Shown: in pieces, positions 1 to 5,842 of the stretch
How the letters are laid out: each line of letters opens with the position of its first letter
Numbering within the stretch: position 1 is the first letter of the stretch
Assembly: GCA_964506435.1 (NCBI GenBank)
Contig: CAZDLK010000030.1
Coordinates: forward strand, 1 to 26,094
Length of the DNA stretch: 26,094 nt
From: JAOZHU01 sp964506435
GTDB taxonomy: Archaea; Thermoproteota; Bathyarchaeia; Bathyarchaeales; Bathycorpusculaceae
Reading direction: 5' to 3'
Made by a program: the position numbers and the translations under genes
The notes under the pieces: generated by a model
Databases searched by the model: none
Seen by the model: only the letters and a program-made list of their open reading frames with translations
Told to the model about the DNA's origin: nothing

Positions 1-230
1 CCTTTAAGGTTTTTCCTTGCAGTAGAATCATGAAGCCTAATATAAATATTCTCTGGACGAACTGGCATGCTCTGCAAGGCTATGCAGCATATTTACAGGC
101 TAAAAATTACAGTTCACTTGCAGCTCTATCGATGCACAGTTAACCTCTAGCTACGTTGGAGCATCTGCCTCTTCCACTTGCAAATAGGTACAACCATAAT
201 TTTTTCATGCGCAACAGCCTGAACCCAGCC

Positions 231-358
231 TATTTGGAACCTAATAGTCAATCATTGCAGAAAAATAGGAGGGGGAGGGGTCGCTATTGGCTGAAAAAAC
301 GCCCAATAGCATGTTGAAAACGCGCGCATATTTGGAGCCTATTAGTGGTTCTATGCAG
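231..358. repeat. Two imperfect 30-nt direct repeats
   Basis: Copies lie at 231-260 and 329-358, about 98 nt apart, and match at 23 of 30 positions. Both begin TATTTGGA, continue with RCCTAWTAG and end TGCAG. A shorter partial copy of the core, GGAACCTATAG, follows at 358-368. No function is assigned. Confidence 0.5.
283..310. repeat. Hairpin: 8-bp stem, 12-nt loop
   Basis: GCTATTGG at 283-290 pairs perfectly with CCAATAGC at 303-310 across a 12-nt A-rich loop. It directly follows a purine run (268-280) made almost only of G. No T-run follows, so it is not an obvious terminator. It could be part of an RNA or a protein site. Confidence 0.4.
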
Positions 359-548
359 GAACCTATAGGGGGTCTATCCCGTAACGCTTCTTTCAACGCT
401 ATTTATAGTTTAAATAAGGGGGGTATAGACTGCACTAAGCATACGTTTACAGTAATTTTCCATAGACCACCTATGCAATCCAACCTGCATGCGACACAAC
501 AGATTTAAGCCAACCCTAAACTCTTTCACACAGGAAAGGCTGAAAAAC

Positions 549-1343
549 ATGGAAACTTGGCGCTTAATCCCACTTGAAACACACAACGCTTTCATGAACA
601 TGGCTATTGACGAAGCGATTTTAACGGCGCGCTTAGCCAACCGCGTTCCGAACACGCTTAGACTCTACCGTTGGCAGCCCAGCGCAGTTAGCCTAGGCAA
701 AAACCAGAACGCAGAAAACGAACTGTACGTGGACAACTGCCGCAAAATGGGCATCGACATCGTCAGACGCATAAGCGGCGGAGGAACAGTTTTCCACAGC
801 GCAGACGGCGAAGTCACCTACAGCGTAATCGCCCAAACCGCCAACATAGGCAAGGACATTCCCGCCATCTACCAACGCGTCTACGCAGCTATAACAGACG
901 CGCTACGCCTGCTCGGCATACCAGCAGACTACAATGCAGGCGACGAAAAAAACTGCCCAAACCTAACAGTCAACGGCAAAAAAATCAGCGGCAGCGCACA
1001 AACCATCCGCAAAAGCGACGCAGTCCTCCAACATGGCACATTGCTGTTAAACGTTGACTTCAAAGAAATGTTCACACTGCTACGCGTGCCTTGGGCAACA
1101 AGCTGCATGCAAGTCGCCGCTGTCGCAAAAAGAAAAATCACCTCTGTACACGAAACGCTTGGGCACGCAGTTTCAGCTGAAACAGCAAGCAACGCGCTGG
1201 CTGTGGGTTTCAGAAACGCGTTCGGTGTCCACTTAGCCACTGGCGAATTAACGCCTTATGAACGTGACCTTGCTGAACAACTGTGCCGCGAGAAGTACGC
1301 AACTGACGCGTGGAATTTCAGCCGAAAACAAGTTTCAAGCTAG
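549..1343 (+). CDS. lplA: Lipoate-protein ligase A, N-terminal domain type
   Basis: Predicted to adenylate lipoate (or octanoate) and transfer it to a lysine on an acyl-carrier domain such as GcvH or a 2-oxoacid dehydrogenase E2. The 264-aa product has the BPL/LplA/LipB fold: the substrate-loop motif RRISGGGTVFH at residues 73-83 and the lysine motif NGKKISGSAQ at 142-151. It ends where the catalytic domain ends, so the C-terminal accessory domain of bacterial LplA is absent. Archaea such as Thermoplasma carry that part as a separate LplB protein, and none is seen here. The ATG at 549 is preferred over the in-frame ATG at 489 because GGAAAGG lies just upstream and family similarity begins at METWRLI. 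The stop overlaps the stop of convergent cysS in a shared CTAG. No lipoylated protein or lipoate synthase is encoded nearby, so the partner is unknown. Confidence 0.87.
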   Translation: METWRLIPLETHNAFMNMAIDEAILTARLANRVPNTLRLYRWQPSAVSLGKNQNAENELYVDNCRKMGIDIVRRISGGGTVFHSADGEVTYSVIAQTANIGKDIPAIYQRVYAAITDALRLLGIPADYNAGDEKNCPNLTVNGKKISGSAQTIRKSDAVLQHGTLLLNVDFKEMFTLLRVPWATSCMQVAAVAKRKITSVHETLGHAVSAETASNALAVGFRNAFGVHLATGELTPYERDLAEQLCREKYATDAWNFSRKQVSS

Positions 1344-2764
1344 GCTTTCTCGATTTTCCACCTTGCACCCTGCGCTGTATCTTCAATCACTACACCCATA
1401 GCCTTCAACTGTTGCCTAATCGCGTCTGCGGTTTTCCAGTCCTTAGCTTTTCGCGCTTCTTCACGTTTCTTGATGAGTTCTTCAGCTTCTTTTGGCAAAG
1501 CAGCTTCCACTTCAACTTTGCCGATTACTCCGAGAACGCTGTCAAACCCACTCAGCAAAGCGTAAACTTGCGCTGCTTCGTCTCTGTTAACCGCATCCGC
1601 GTCAAGCAGGTTGTTCACGTCTCTAGCAAAGTCAAACAATGCTGCTAAGGCTACGCTGATGTTTAAGTCGTCGTCCATTGCTTCGCCGAAGCTTGCCTGC
1701 ACTTTGCCGATTAGCGCGGTTAGTTTTTCTCCGCTTGCTTTTCCGTTTGCATCCTGCAGTCTGCGCATTAGATTCCTTAAACGTTCAACAGCGCCTTTGG
1801 CTGCGTCTAAGCCTTCAAAAGTAAAGTTGAACTGCTGCCTGTAATGCGTGGACAAAAGCAAATAACGTATAGCTATAGGGTCAAAGCCTTTTCCCAATAA
1901 GTCGCGTAGAGTGTAAAAGTTGCCGTAGCGTTTAGCCATGCGTTTCCCCTCAACCAGCAAATGCTCATTGTGCAGCCAGTAATTCACGAATTTCTTGCCT
2001 GTTGCCGCTTCACTCTGGGCAATTTCGTTCTCATGATGAGGGAACATGTTGTCAACGCCGCCGCAGTGGATGTCGAACGTTTCGCCTAGATACCGCATTG
2101 ACATGGCGGAGCATTCAATGTGCCATCCAGGTCTGCCTTTGCCGAGTTCTGTTTCCCAGAAAACGTCGCCGTCTTCCTGCGTCCACGTCTTCCATAAGGC
2201 AAAGTCCTGTGCTTCTTCCTTAGCATATTCGTCGACTTTCACTCGTGCGCCCGCTTTAAGCTCGGCGACTTTGATTTTTGATAGTTTGCCGTAGTCTTTG
2301 AATTTGCTTATGGCGTAGTAGATTGAGCCGTCTTCGCCTCTGTAAGCGTAGCCTTTCTCTGTGAGCTTCTTGATTAACGCAACCATTTCAGCGATGTGTT
2401 CCGTGGCTCGCGGGTAGTAGTCTGCAGGTTCAATGTTTAAAGCGGCAACATCTTCAAAGAAAGCTTTAGCATAGAAATCAGTGAATTGCCTAAGCGGCGT
2501 TTGCTGTTTTTGGCTGCCGCGTATGGTTTTATCATCCACATCCGTCAAGTTCATCACATGCGTCACGTTCAAACCGCGATATTTCAGCCAACGCTTAAGC
2601 AAATCTTCAAACACAAAAGCGCGGAAGTTGCCTATGTGCGCGTAATCGTACACTGTGGGACCACACGTGTACATGCGCACTTTACCATCGTCAATGGGCT
2701 TGAACGCTTCTTTTCGGCGTGTTAACGTGTTAAAAAGGCAGATGCTTGTTGTGGCAGGAGTCAT
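1340..2764 (-). CDS. cysS: Cysteinyl-tRNA synthetase
   Basis: Class I aminoacyl-tRNA synthetase that charges tRNA-Cys in the cytoplasm; 474 aa, normal for the family. The HIGH motif reads HIGN at residues 43-46. The zinc set that reads cysteine is intact: C34 (TCGPT), C218 (WHIECS), H243 and E247 (FPHHENE), with spacing matching the E. coli enzyme. The KMSKS loop at 274-280 is degenerate, reading KRMAKRY followed by GN, so only the second lysine of the motif is kept. A DALR-like helical region follows from about residue 310. The start is ATG at 2764 with no SD. A reverse-strand TATA element (2795-2804) about 35 nt upstream predicts a very short leader. The presence of CysRS suggests direct Cys-tRNA charging rather than sole reliance on the SepRS/SepCysS route. 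Confidence 0.95.
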   Translation of the reverse strand: MTPATTSICLFNTLTRRKEAFKPIDDGKVRMYTCGPTVYDYAHIGNFRAFVFEDLLKRWLKYRGLNVTHVMNLTDVDDKTIRGSQKQQTPLRQFTDFYAKAFFEDVAALNIEPADYYPRATEHIAEMVALIKKLTEKGYAYRGEDGSIYYAISKFKDYGKLSKIKVAELKAGARVKVDEYAKEEAQDFALWKTWTQEDGDVFWETELGKGRPGWHIECSAMSMRYLGETFDIHCGGVDNMFPHHENEIAQSEAATGKKFVNYWLHNEHLLVEGKRMAKRYGNFYTLRDLLGKGFDPIAIRYLLLSTHYRQQFNFTFEGLDAAKGAVERLRNLMRRLQDANGKASGEKLTALIGKVQASFGEAMDDDLNISVALAALFDFARDVNNLLDADAVNRDEAAQVYALLSGFDSVLGVIGKVEVEAALPKEAEELIKKREEARKAKDWKTADAIRQQLKAMGVVIEDTAQGARWKIEKA

Positions 2765-2794
2765 TTTGCAGTCCGTATGAAGAAAGTGTTGGAG

Positions 2795-2804
2795 CTTATT
2801 TAAG
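2795..2804 (-). promoter_or_regulatory. TATA box for cysS
   Basis: Read on the minus strand the element is CTTAAATAAG, centred about 35 nt upstream of the cysS ATG. With normal archaeal spacing, transcription would begin near 2774, giving a roughly 10-nt leader that fits the lack of an SD. Confidence 0.45.
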
Positions 2805-2870
2805 CATTTTTTCCACTGCGAACTCGGGTCTGCGCCAACTGTATTCGTGTTGCTCTGGTGATGCAGAATG

Positions 2871-2880
2871 TTTATTAATA
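2871..2880 (+). promoter_or_regulatory. TATA box for the secreted-protein gene
   Basis: TTTATTAATA lies about 35 nt upstream of a strong SD (AGGAGG, 2906-2911). It predicts a transcription start near 2900 and hence translation beginning near 2918, not at the first in-frame ATG (2956). Confidence 0.4.
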
Positions 2881-2905
2881 GTCAAGATTTGGCATTTGAT
2901 GCGTT

Positions 2906-2911
2906 AGGAGG
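2906..2911 (+). promoter_or_regulatory. Strong SD with displaced reading frame
   Basis: AGGAGG is followed after 6 nt by ATA (2918), which opens a short frame that stops at 2945-2947. The secreted-protein frame downstream has no start codon at proper spacing. The motif suggests that the true start lies here and that a frameshift separates it from the body of the gene. Confidence 0.5.
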
Positions 2912-2955
2912 AAAAGCATACGGCACTTCAAAAAACAACCACGCTAGCAATAATT

Positions 2956-3369
2956 ATGGTCGCAATAATCGGTTTGCTTCTTGCCTTGTCAACGGTTGCT
3001 GTGCTGGGTGCTCCGCGCGGTCGAGGCACGGTGAGCACGGTGAACGTCGGTGTGTATTTAGATTCAAGTTGTACAGTTAAATGCACAGGCATAGACTGGG
3101 GGAATATTGATCCCGGCAGTGCTGTTACAAAGACGGTTTACGTAAAGAATTCGGGTTCTACTACGCTTGTTCTTCAGCTTTCAACCAGTGACTGGAACCC
3201 GACGGCGGCTGCGGCATTGATTACGTTGTCATGGAGCTTGAGCAACAACTATCGATTATCTGCTGGAAAGGTTGTTCCTGTGACGCTTACTTTGAAGGCG
3301 GCGTCGGACACGGGCGGTCTCAACGATTTCAACTTCGTTATTGCCATAATAGGGACACAGAAGAAGTAA
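2956..3369 (+). CDS. Small secreted beta-rich protein of unknown function
   Basis: I do not recognise the family. From ATG 2956 the product is 137 aa, with a hydrophobic leader (residues 3-18) ending near AVLGA, so it is probably secreted or membrane anchored. The mature part is rich in Ser, Thr and Val with alternating beta-strand patterns, an Ig-like/beta-sandwich look (strands around VYVKNSG and VPVTLTLKAAS), and a CTVKC pair that could form a disulfide. ATG 2956 is a poor start: it has no SD and no basic residues before the hydrophobic core. A strong SD (AGGAGG, 2906-2911) sits 45 nt upstream, spaced for an ATA at 2918 in another frame. One extra A in the A6 run at 2930-2935 would join that frame to this one and give a textbook signal peptide with a basic RHFKK start. 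The start is therefore unresolved, and a sequence error or frameshift is likely. Confidence 0.6.
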   Translation: MVAIIGLLLALSTVAVLGAPRGRGTVSTVNVGVYLDSSCTVKCTGIDWGNIDPGSAVTKTVYVKNSGSTTLVLQLSTSDWNPTAAAALITLSWSLSNNYRLSAGKVVPVTLTLKAASDTGGLNDFNFVIAIIGTQKK

Positions 3370-3388
3370 GGTTCAGGAACGCGCGTGT

Positions 3389-3763
3389 TTATTCTATCCT
3401 GAAGGCTACCGCCAGTTTTTTCTTGTTTATGTCTTCGACTATTTGAACCCAAGCTGTGGGCATGTCTCTCTCTTCACCAGTTAACTTTCTCACCGTCAAG
3501 TCCTTGTTGACATAGAAGGTTTGTTTGCATGATTTGCAGTTTTGGTATGGGAAAAAATCTTCCAGCGGCTTGGTTATTTTCTGTTTGGCACCGCAGTTGG
3601 GGCACGGGTGGAACACGTATTTCTCTTTCCGCGTTTCGTTTCCTGTTTTTATTTCCACGTTTGCTTCTAGCTCTTCCCATGAAGAGTATATTCGGCGAAA
3701 AGGCGAATCTCCTTTCTGCCACATCTCTCTGAGCATGTTTAATACTTCTTTTCTCTCGTTCAC
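3389..3763 (-). CDS. Small zinc-ribbon protein, function unknown
   Basis: A 124-aa soluble protein read from GTG 3763. An N-terminal helical, charged part (residues 1-45) precedes a four-cysteine ribbon: CPNC at 54-57 and CKSC at 76-79. A basic beta-rich tail follows. The ribbon resembles the zinc knuckles of transcription or RNA-binding accessory proteins, but nothing indicates a specific partner. Upstream AAGAAGG is a weak SD. An alternative start is the internal ATG giving MLREMWQKG at residue 10. The gene is convergent with the secreted-protein gene (19-nt gap) and shares no operon. I am confident that it is coding because of the conserved-looking ribbon and balanced composition; the role is unknown. 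Confidence 0.7.
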   Translation of the reverse strand: MNERKEVLNMLREMWQKGDSPFRRIYSSWEELEANVEIKTGNETRKEKYVFHPCPNCGAKQKITKPLEDFFPYQNCKSCKQTFYVNKDLTVRKLTGEERDMPTAWVQIVEDINKKKLAVAFRIE

Positions 3764-4149
3764 GGTTTAAGCCTTCTTTGTGTGCCAGTTTCTTGTGATT
3801 TTTCATTGTGGCTTGAATAACCGCTACGCTGCACTTCCAAAGATAACCAAATAATACAATACTGCACCAACTATTAGTCTTTTTCATTTAAATCCGCTAT
3901 TCTAGGTTTGAGATTAAATTCTGATTCAACCCACCACCAGCCATTCACGGGTTCAGAAAAAAGAGCCGAAACCAAGAGTGCACACGCAATTCAAATGCAC
4001 AGGGTGATTAGCCTGTTTATTCTACTTCATAGAACGCTGTGATGTGGTGTGAATTTGGTACAAATTTGAGTGAAACTCTGGAAAATGCCTTAATAGCTTT
4101 CTAGCCCTGAAGAGGCTGAAAACGGCAAAACCGTTAAGGAGGCAAAAGA
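3764..4149. other. Divergent intergenic region
   Basis: This 386-nt gap separates two divergent zinc-ribbon genes. I see no gene or tRNA. It holds A+T-rich promoter-like DNA. On the right side, CTTAATAG near 4089-4096 is a candidate TATA box for the gene at 4150. A 5-bp hairpin (4121-4135) abuts that gene's SD. Confidence 0.5.
4121..4142 (+). promoter_or_regulatory. Hairpin abutting a strong SD
   Basis: AACGG (4121-4125) pairs with CCGTT (4131-4135) across CAAAA, and the full SD AAGGAGG (4136-4142) follows immediately. The SD itself is unpaired. The hairpin would lie near the predicted 5' end of the mRNA and could stabilise it or mark a short leader. Confidence 0.4.
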
Positions 4150-4413
4150 ATGAGGCAAAAACAAGTATACGTATTGGACCTGACTAAAATAAGCGGAACT
4201 GGAGAATTTTCATGCCCGCGATGCGGCACCGTGATTTCCCCTGAGGACTGCACAGAAGAAGCTTACTCGATTCTGGAAGCAAAAGTGAACAGCCACGGTT
4301 TAGACGAACTAATAATCTGCTGCAACAAATGCACAAGCCAACTCCACCTAACTGGCTTTTCACTCCTACAAAAACTATCAAAGATAGACGACGGCTACAT
4401 TGCTCATATATGA
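4150..4413 (+). CDS. Small CxxC zinc-ribbon protein, function unknown
   Basis: An 87-aa protein with a strong SD (AAGGAGG, 7 nt before the ATG), so it is very probably expressed. It has CPRC at residues 22-25 and CNKC at 58-61, separated by an acidic helical stretch. The four cysteines fit one zinc site formed by two knuckles. A further Cys at 34 and the doublet C57-C58 are extra. The ends are short and uncharged, with no membrane segment or signal. It stands alone between divergent and convergent neighbours. I do not recognise a named family; a nucleic-acid or protein-binding adaptor is the broad expectation for such ribbons. Confidence 0.75.
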   Translation: MRQKQVYVLDLTKISGTGEFSCPRCGTVISPEDCTEEAYSILEAKVNSHGLDELIICCNKCTSQLHLTGFSLLQKLSKIDDGYIAHI

Positions 4414-4463
4414 AACAAATTTTCTAAACTAGGCCCAATTTCGCCACTGACCACTGCGCATTC

Positions 4464-4479
4464 AGGCTTTAGCCTTTTT
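4464..4479 (+). terminator. Possible terminator of the 4150-4413 gene
   Basis: A short hairpin (AGGC, loop TTTA, GCCT) is followed by a five-T run about 60 nt after the stop codon. It is nested in a wider inverted pair, TAGGCCC at 4431-4437 and GGGCCTA at 4487-4493. Archaeal termination needs mainly the T-run, so this is a modest call. Confidence 0.35.
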
Positions 4480-4697
4480 CTGATAAGGGCCTATTCTAAA
4501 CGCCTAATTTCTAAGAAGCAGCGTTTCAAATGCTTAGCCATGAAAGATGAAAGGAACTATAGCTGGGCAGCCTCCTGAACCCTGCCAAATTAATTTGACC
4601 GAGCGTGCGCTATCCAAATGATTACGTTATCGAAGAATTCTGGAAGGATTTCCTGTGTGCAGGCTAATTGAAGTGTTGTCTTTTGTGAAGTTTTATC

Positions 4698-5207
4698 CTA
4701 TTTCGAGCTTTTTTTCTCTGTTTCTTGATCTTCGCAGTATTTTCGGATTTGTTCTAGAGCCCTTCCGGCTGCTTTTTCGATATCTGCCGTTATGTTTTTC
4801 ACTTTTTCAACTTGAATGCCGCCTGAGGGCACCTTCTCTTTTACAAATTCTATCCATATGCTGACTTTGGAATTAAAACTGAGGAAAGCAACTTGAATCT
4901 GCGCCAAGTCTCCCATGCTCTGTTGCGCCTTTTTCATAGGATTATACAAAAGAGTTCCTATGACGGCTGCTATTCCGCCTCCTGAGGAGAAGGCACCGAA
5001 GACAAAATCTCCTTTGAGTAACACCTGAGCTACTGCAATTACCAGAAGAAAGACGCCTATTATGAATGCTACAAGTGTCATGGCGAGTATGAGGCCTTGT
5101 GTAAACCCGGCTCGTTTTGCTACTTGATTCTGCATTGCTATGATTTCATTTTGCAATTCTTCTATGCGTAATTCCACTCTTTGCATTCCATCGTTTTTAT
5201 TTGCCAT
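4698..5207 (-). CDS. Two-TM coiled-coil membrane protein, unknown
   Basis: A 169-aa protein. Residues 8-30 form a predicted coiled coil (heptad-like VELRIEELQNEIIAMQNQ). TM1 spans about 37-60 and TM2 about 68-88, separated by a short GDF-containing turn. A conserved-looking P90 then opens a long C-terminal cytoplasmic helix with QSMGDLAQIQ and a charged end. This layout (coiled coil, tight TM hairpin, soluble helical tail) resembles small two-TM effector or adaptor proteins of prokaryotic conflict systems, but that is a shape analogy only. The gene is divergent from an unknown gene and a TPR gene (141-nt gap). A TATA element 27 nt upstream and the absence of an SD imply a leaderless mRNA. Confidence 0.7.
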   Translation of the reverse strand: MANKNDGMQRVELRIEELQNEIIAMQNQVAKRAGFTQGLILAMTLVAFIIGVFLLVIAVAQVLLKGDFVFGAFSSGGGIAAVIGTLLYNPMKKAQQSMGDLAQIQVAFLSFNSKVSIWIEFVKEKVPSGGIQVEKVKNITADIEKAAGRALEQIRKYCEDQETEKKSSK

Positions 5208-5228
5208 AAAATATGATATTTTAGGTTG

Positions 5229-5239
5229 TCTATTTAAGA
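5229..5239 (-). promoter_or_regulatory. TATA box, leaderless promoter of the 2-TM gene
   Basis: On the minus strand CTTAAATAG is centred about 27 nt before the ATG at 5207, placing transcription start at the ATG itself. The box is part of an inverted repeat, CTATTT (5230-5235) with AAATAG (5246-5251), so a regulator could occlude it. Confidence 0.5.
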
Positions 5240-5312
5240 CTATTCAAATAGTTTTATGTTATTTTAGCTAGTATTGGTCTGGGTTTGGCAATACATAAAT
5301 AGTTAAAAATGC

Positions 5313-5322
5313 TTATAGTATA
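5313..5322 (+). promoter_or_regulatory. TATA box for the 5349-7177 operon
   Basis: TTATAGTATA is centred about 31 nt before the GTG at 5349. It predicts a near-leaderless start around 5343. Confidence 0.45.
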
Positions 5323-5348
5323 TTGCTTGTCAATTCTGGGGTGTTATA

Positions 5349-5834
5349 GTGATTCAGCAGATTACAAGCAAGTTACCAATAGGCGCACGGGTTGATGTGG
5401 CTAGCCCGATTAGTAATCGGCAATATTATGTGGAACTCCAATGCAATACAGGCGCGCTTATTGTGGACGTTAAGAACGTTAAACGGTTTGTAGAATTTGA
5501 GTATTTTGACCTAGCGAGAAACCAGTTCGATAAAGCCAAGGGATCAACCTTCAGGGAAATCAAGAAGTTCCGTGATCAACCGACACTTTTTGAGGCGGCT
5601 GATTGTACCATATTCGGTGAAGCCATAACTGACATCGAAAAAGAGTTGCAGATTACTGAAAACCGTATTTACGCGTTGAAGAAATCTGACCCAAACTACG
5701 TGAATCCAATAACGAGAAGTTTGAATAAGATCACTGATCTCGGGAACGGCATTTTGGCAACTGTGGATGGGCGATTCCTATGTTGGCAAAGTCAAAGCGT
5801 GCGTGAGCAAAGTCCAATAGTAATTTCAAGGTGA
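5349..5834 (+). CDS. Hypothetical protein, first gene of TPR operon
   Basis: A 161-aa soluble protein with a GTG start; I do not recognise the family. Residues 10-55 look beta-rich (IGARVDVASPI, YYVELQC, ALIVDVKN) and could be a small barrel. Residues 90-115 form a charged helix (DIEKELQITENRIYALKK). The C-terminus returns to beta (GILATVDGRFLCW). It lacks signal peptide, TM segments and cysteine clusters. Its stop codon lies in the SD region (GGTGAG) of the following TPR gene, 8 nt away, so translation of the two is probably coupled and the products likely work together. Composition is A+T-richer than the flanking housekeeping genes. Confidence 0.65.
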   Translation: MIQQITSKLPIGARVDVASPISNRQYYVELQCNTGALIVDVKNVKRFVEFEYFDLARNQFDKAKGSTFREIKKFRDQPTLFEAADCTIFGEAITDIEKELQITENRIYALKKSDPNYVNPITRSLNKITDLGNGILATVDGRFLCWQSQSVREQSPIVISR

Positions 5835-5842
5835 GTTGAGCC

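Larger units (their letters stand above)
1..548. other. Non-coding upstream region of lplA
   Basis: I see no convincing gene here on either strand. The stretch holds two imperfect 30-nt direct repeats (231-260 and 329-358), an 8-bp hairpin (283-310) preceded by a G-rich run (268-280), and an A+T-rich TATA-like stretch (402-417) followed by a G6 run. Short frames exist but have unnatural composition. The DNA could contain the distal promoter or leader of the lipoate ligase gene, or the 3' flank of something outside the window. Confidence 0.6.

Noticed and set aside
268..280. G-rich run as a G-quadruplex
   Set aside because: Only two G-runs of sufficient length are present; four are needed.
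287..508. 73-aa plus-strand frame with G-rich purine run in front of a TTG
   Set aside because: The composition is not protein-like, it spans a repeat and a TATA-like region, and no family is recognisable. The purine run resembles an SD only loosely.
2868..3080. 70-aa frame overlapping the secreted-protein gene in another frame
   Set aside because: It lies over the SD and the leader, lacks protein-like features, and ends inside the better-supported gene.
3900..4130. Possible tRNA or box C/D RNA in the intergenic region
   Set aside because: No acceptor stem, T-loop consensus or paired C/D boxes could be found; the single GGTTCA-like word is isolated.
4433..4493. Wide inverted pair TAGGCCC/GGGCCTA as an attachment site
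   Set aside because: Only 7 bp, no integrase or boundary nearby; it more simply surrounds the presumed terminator.
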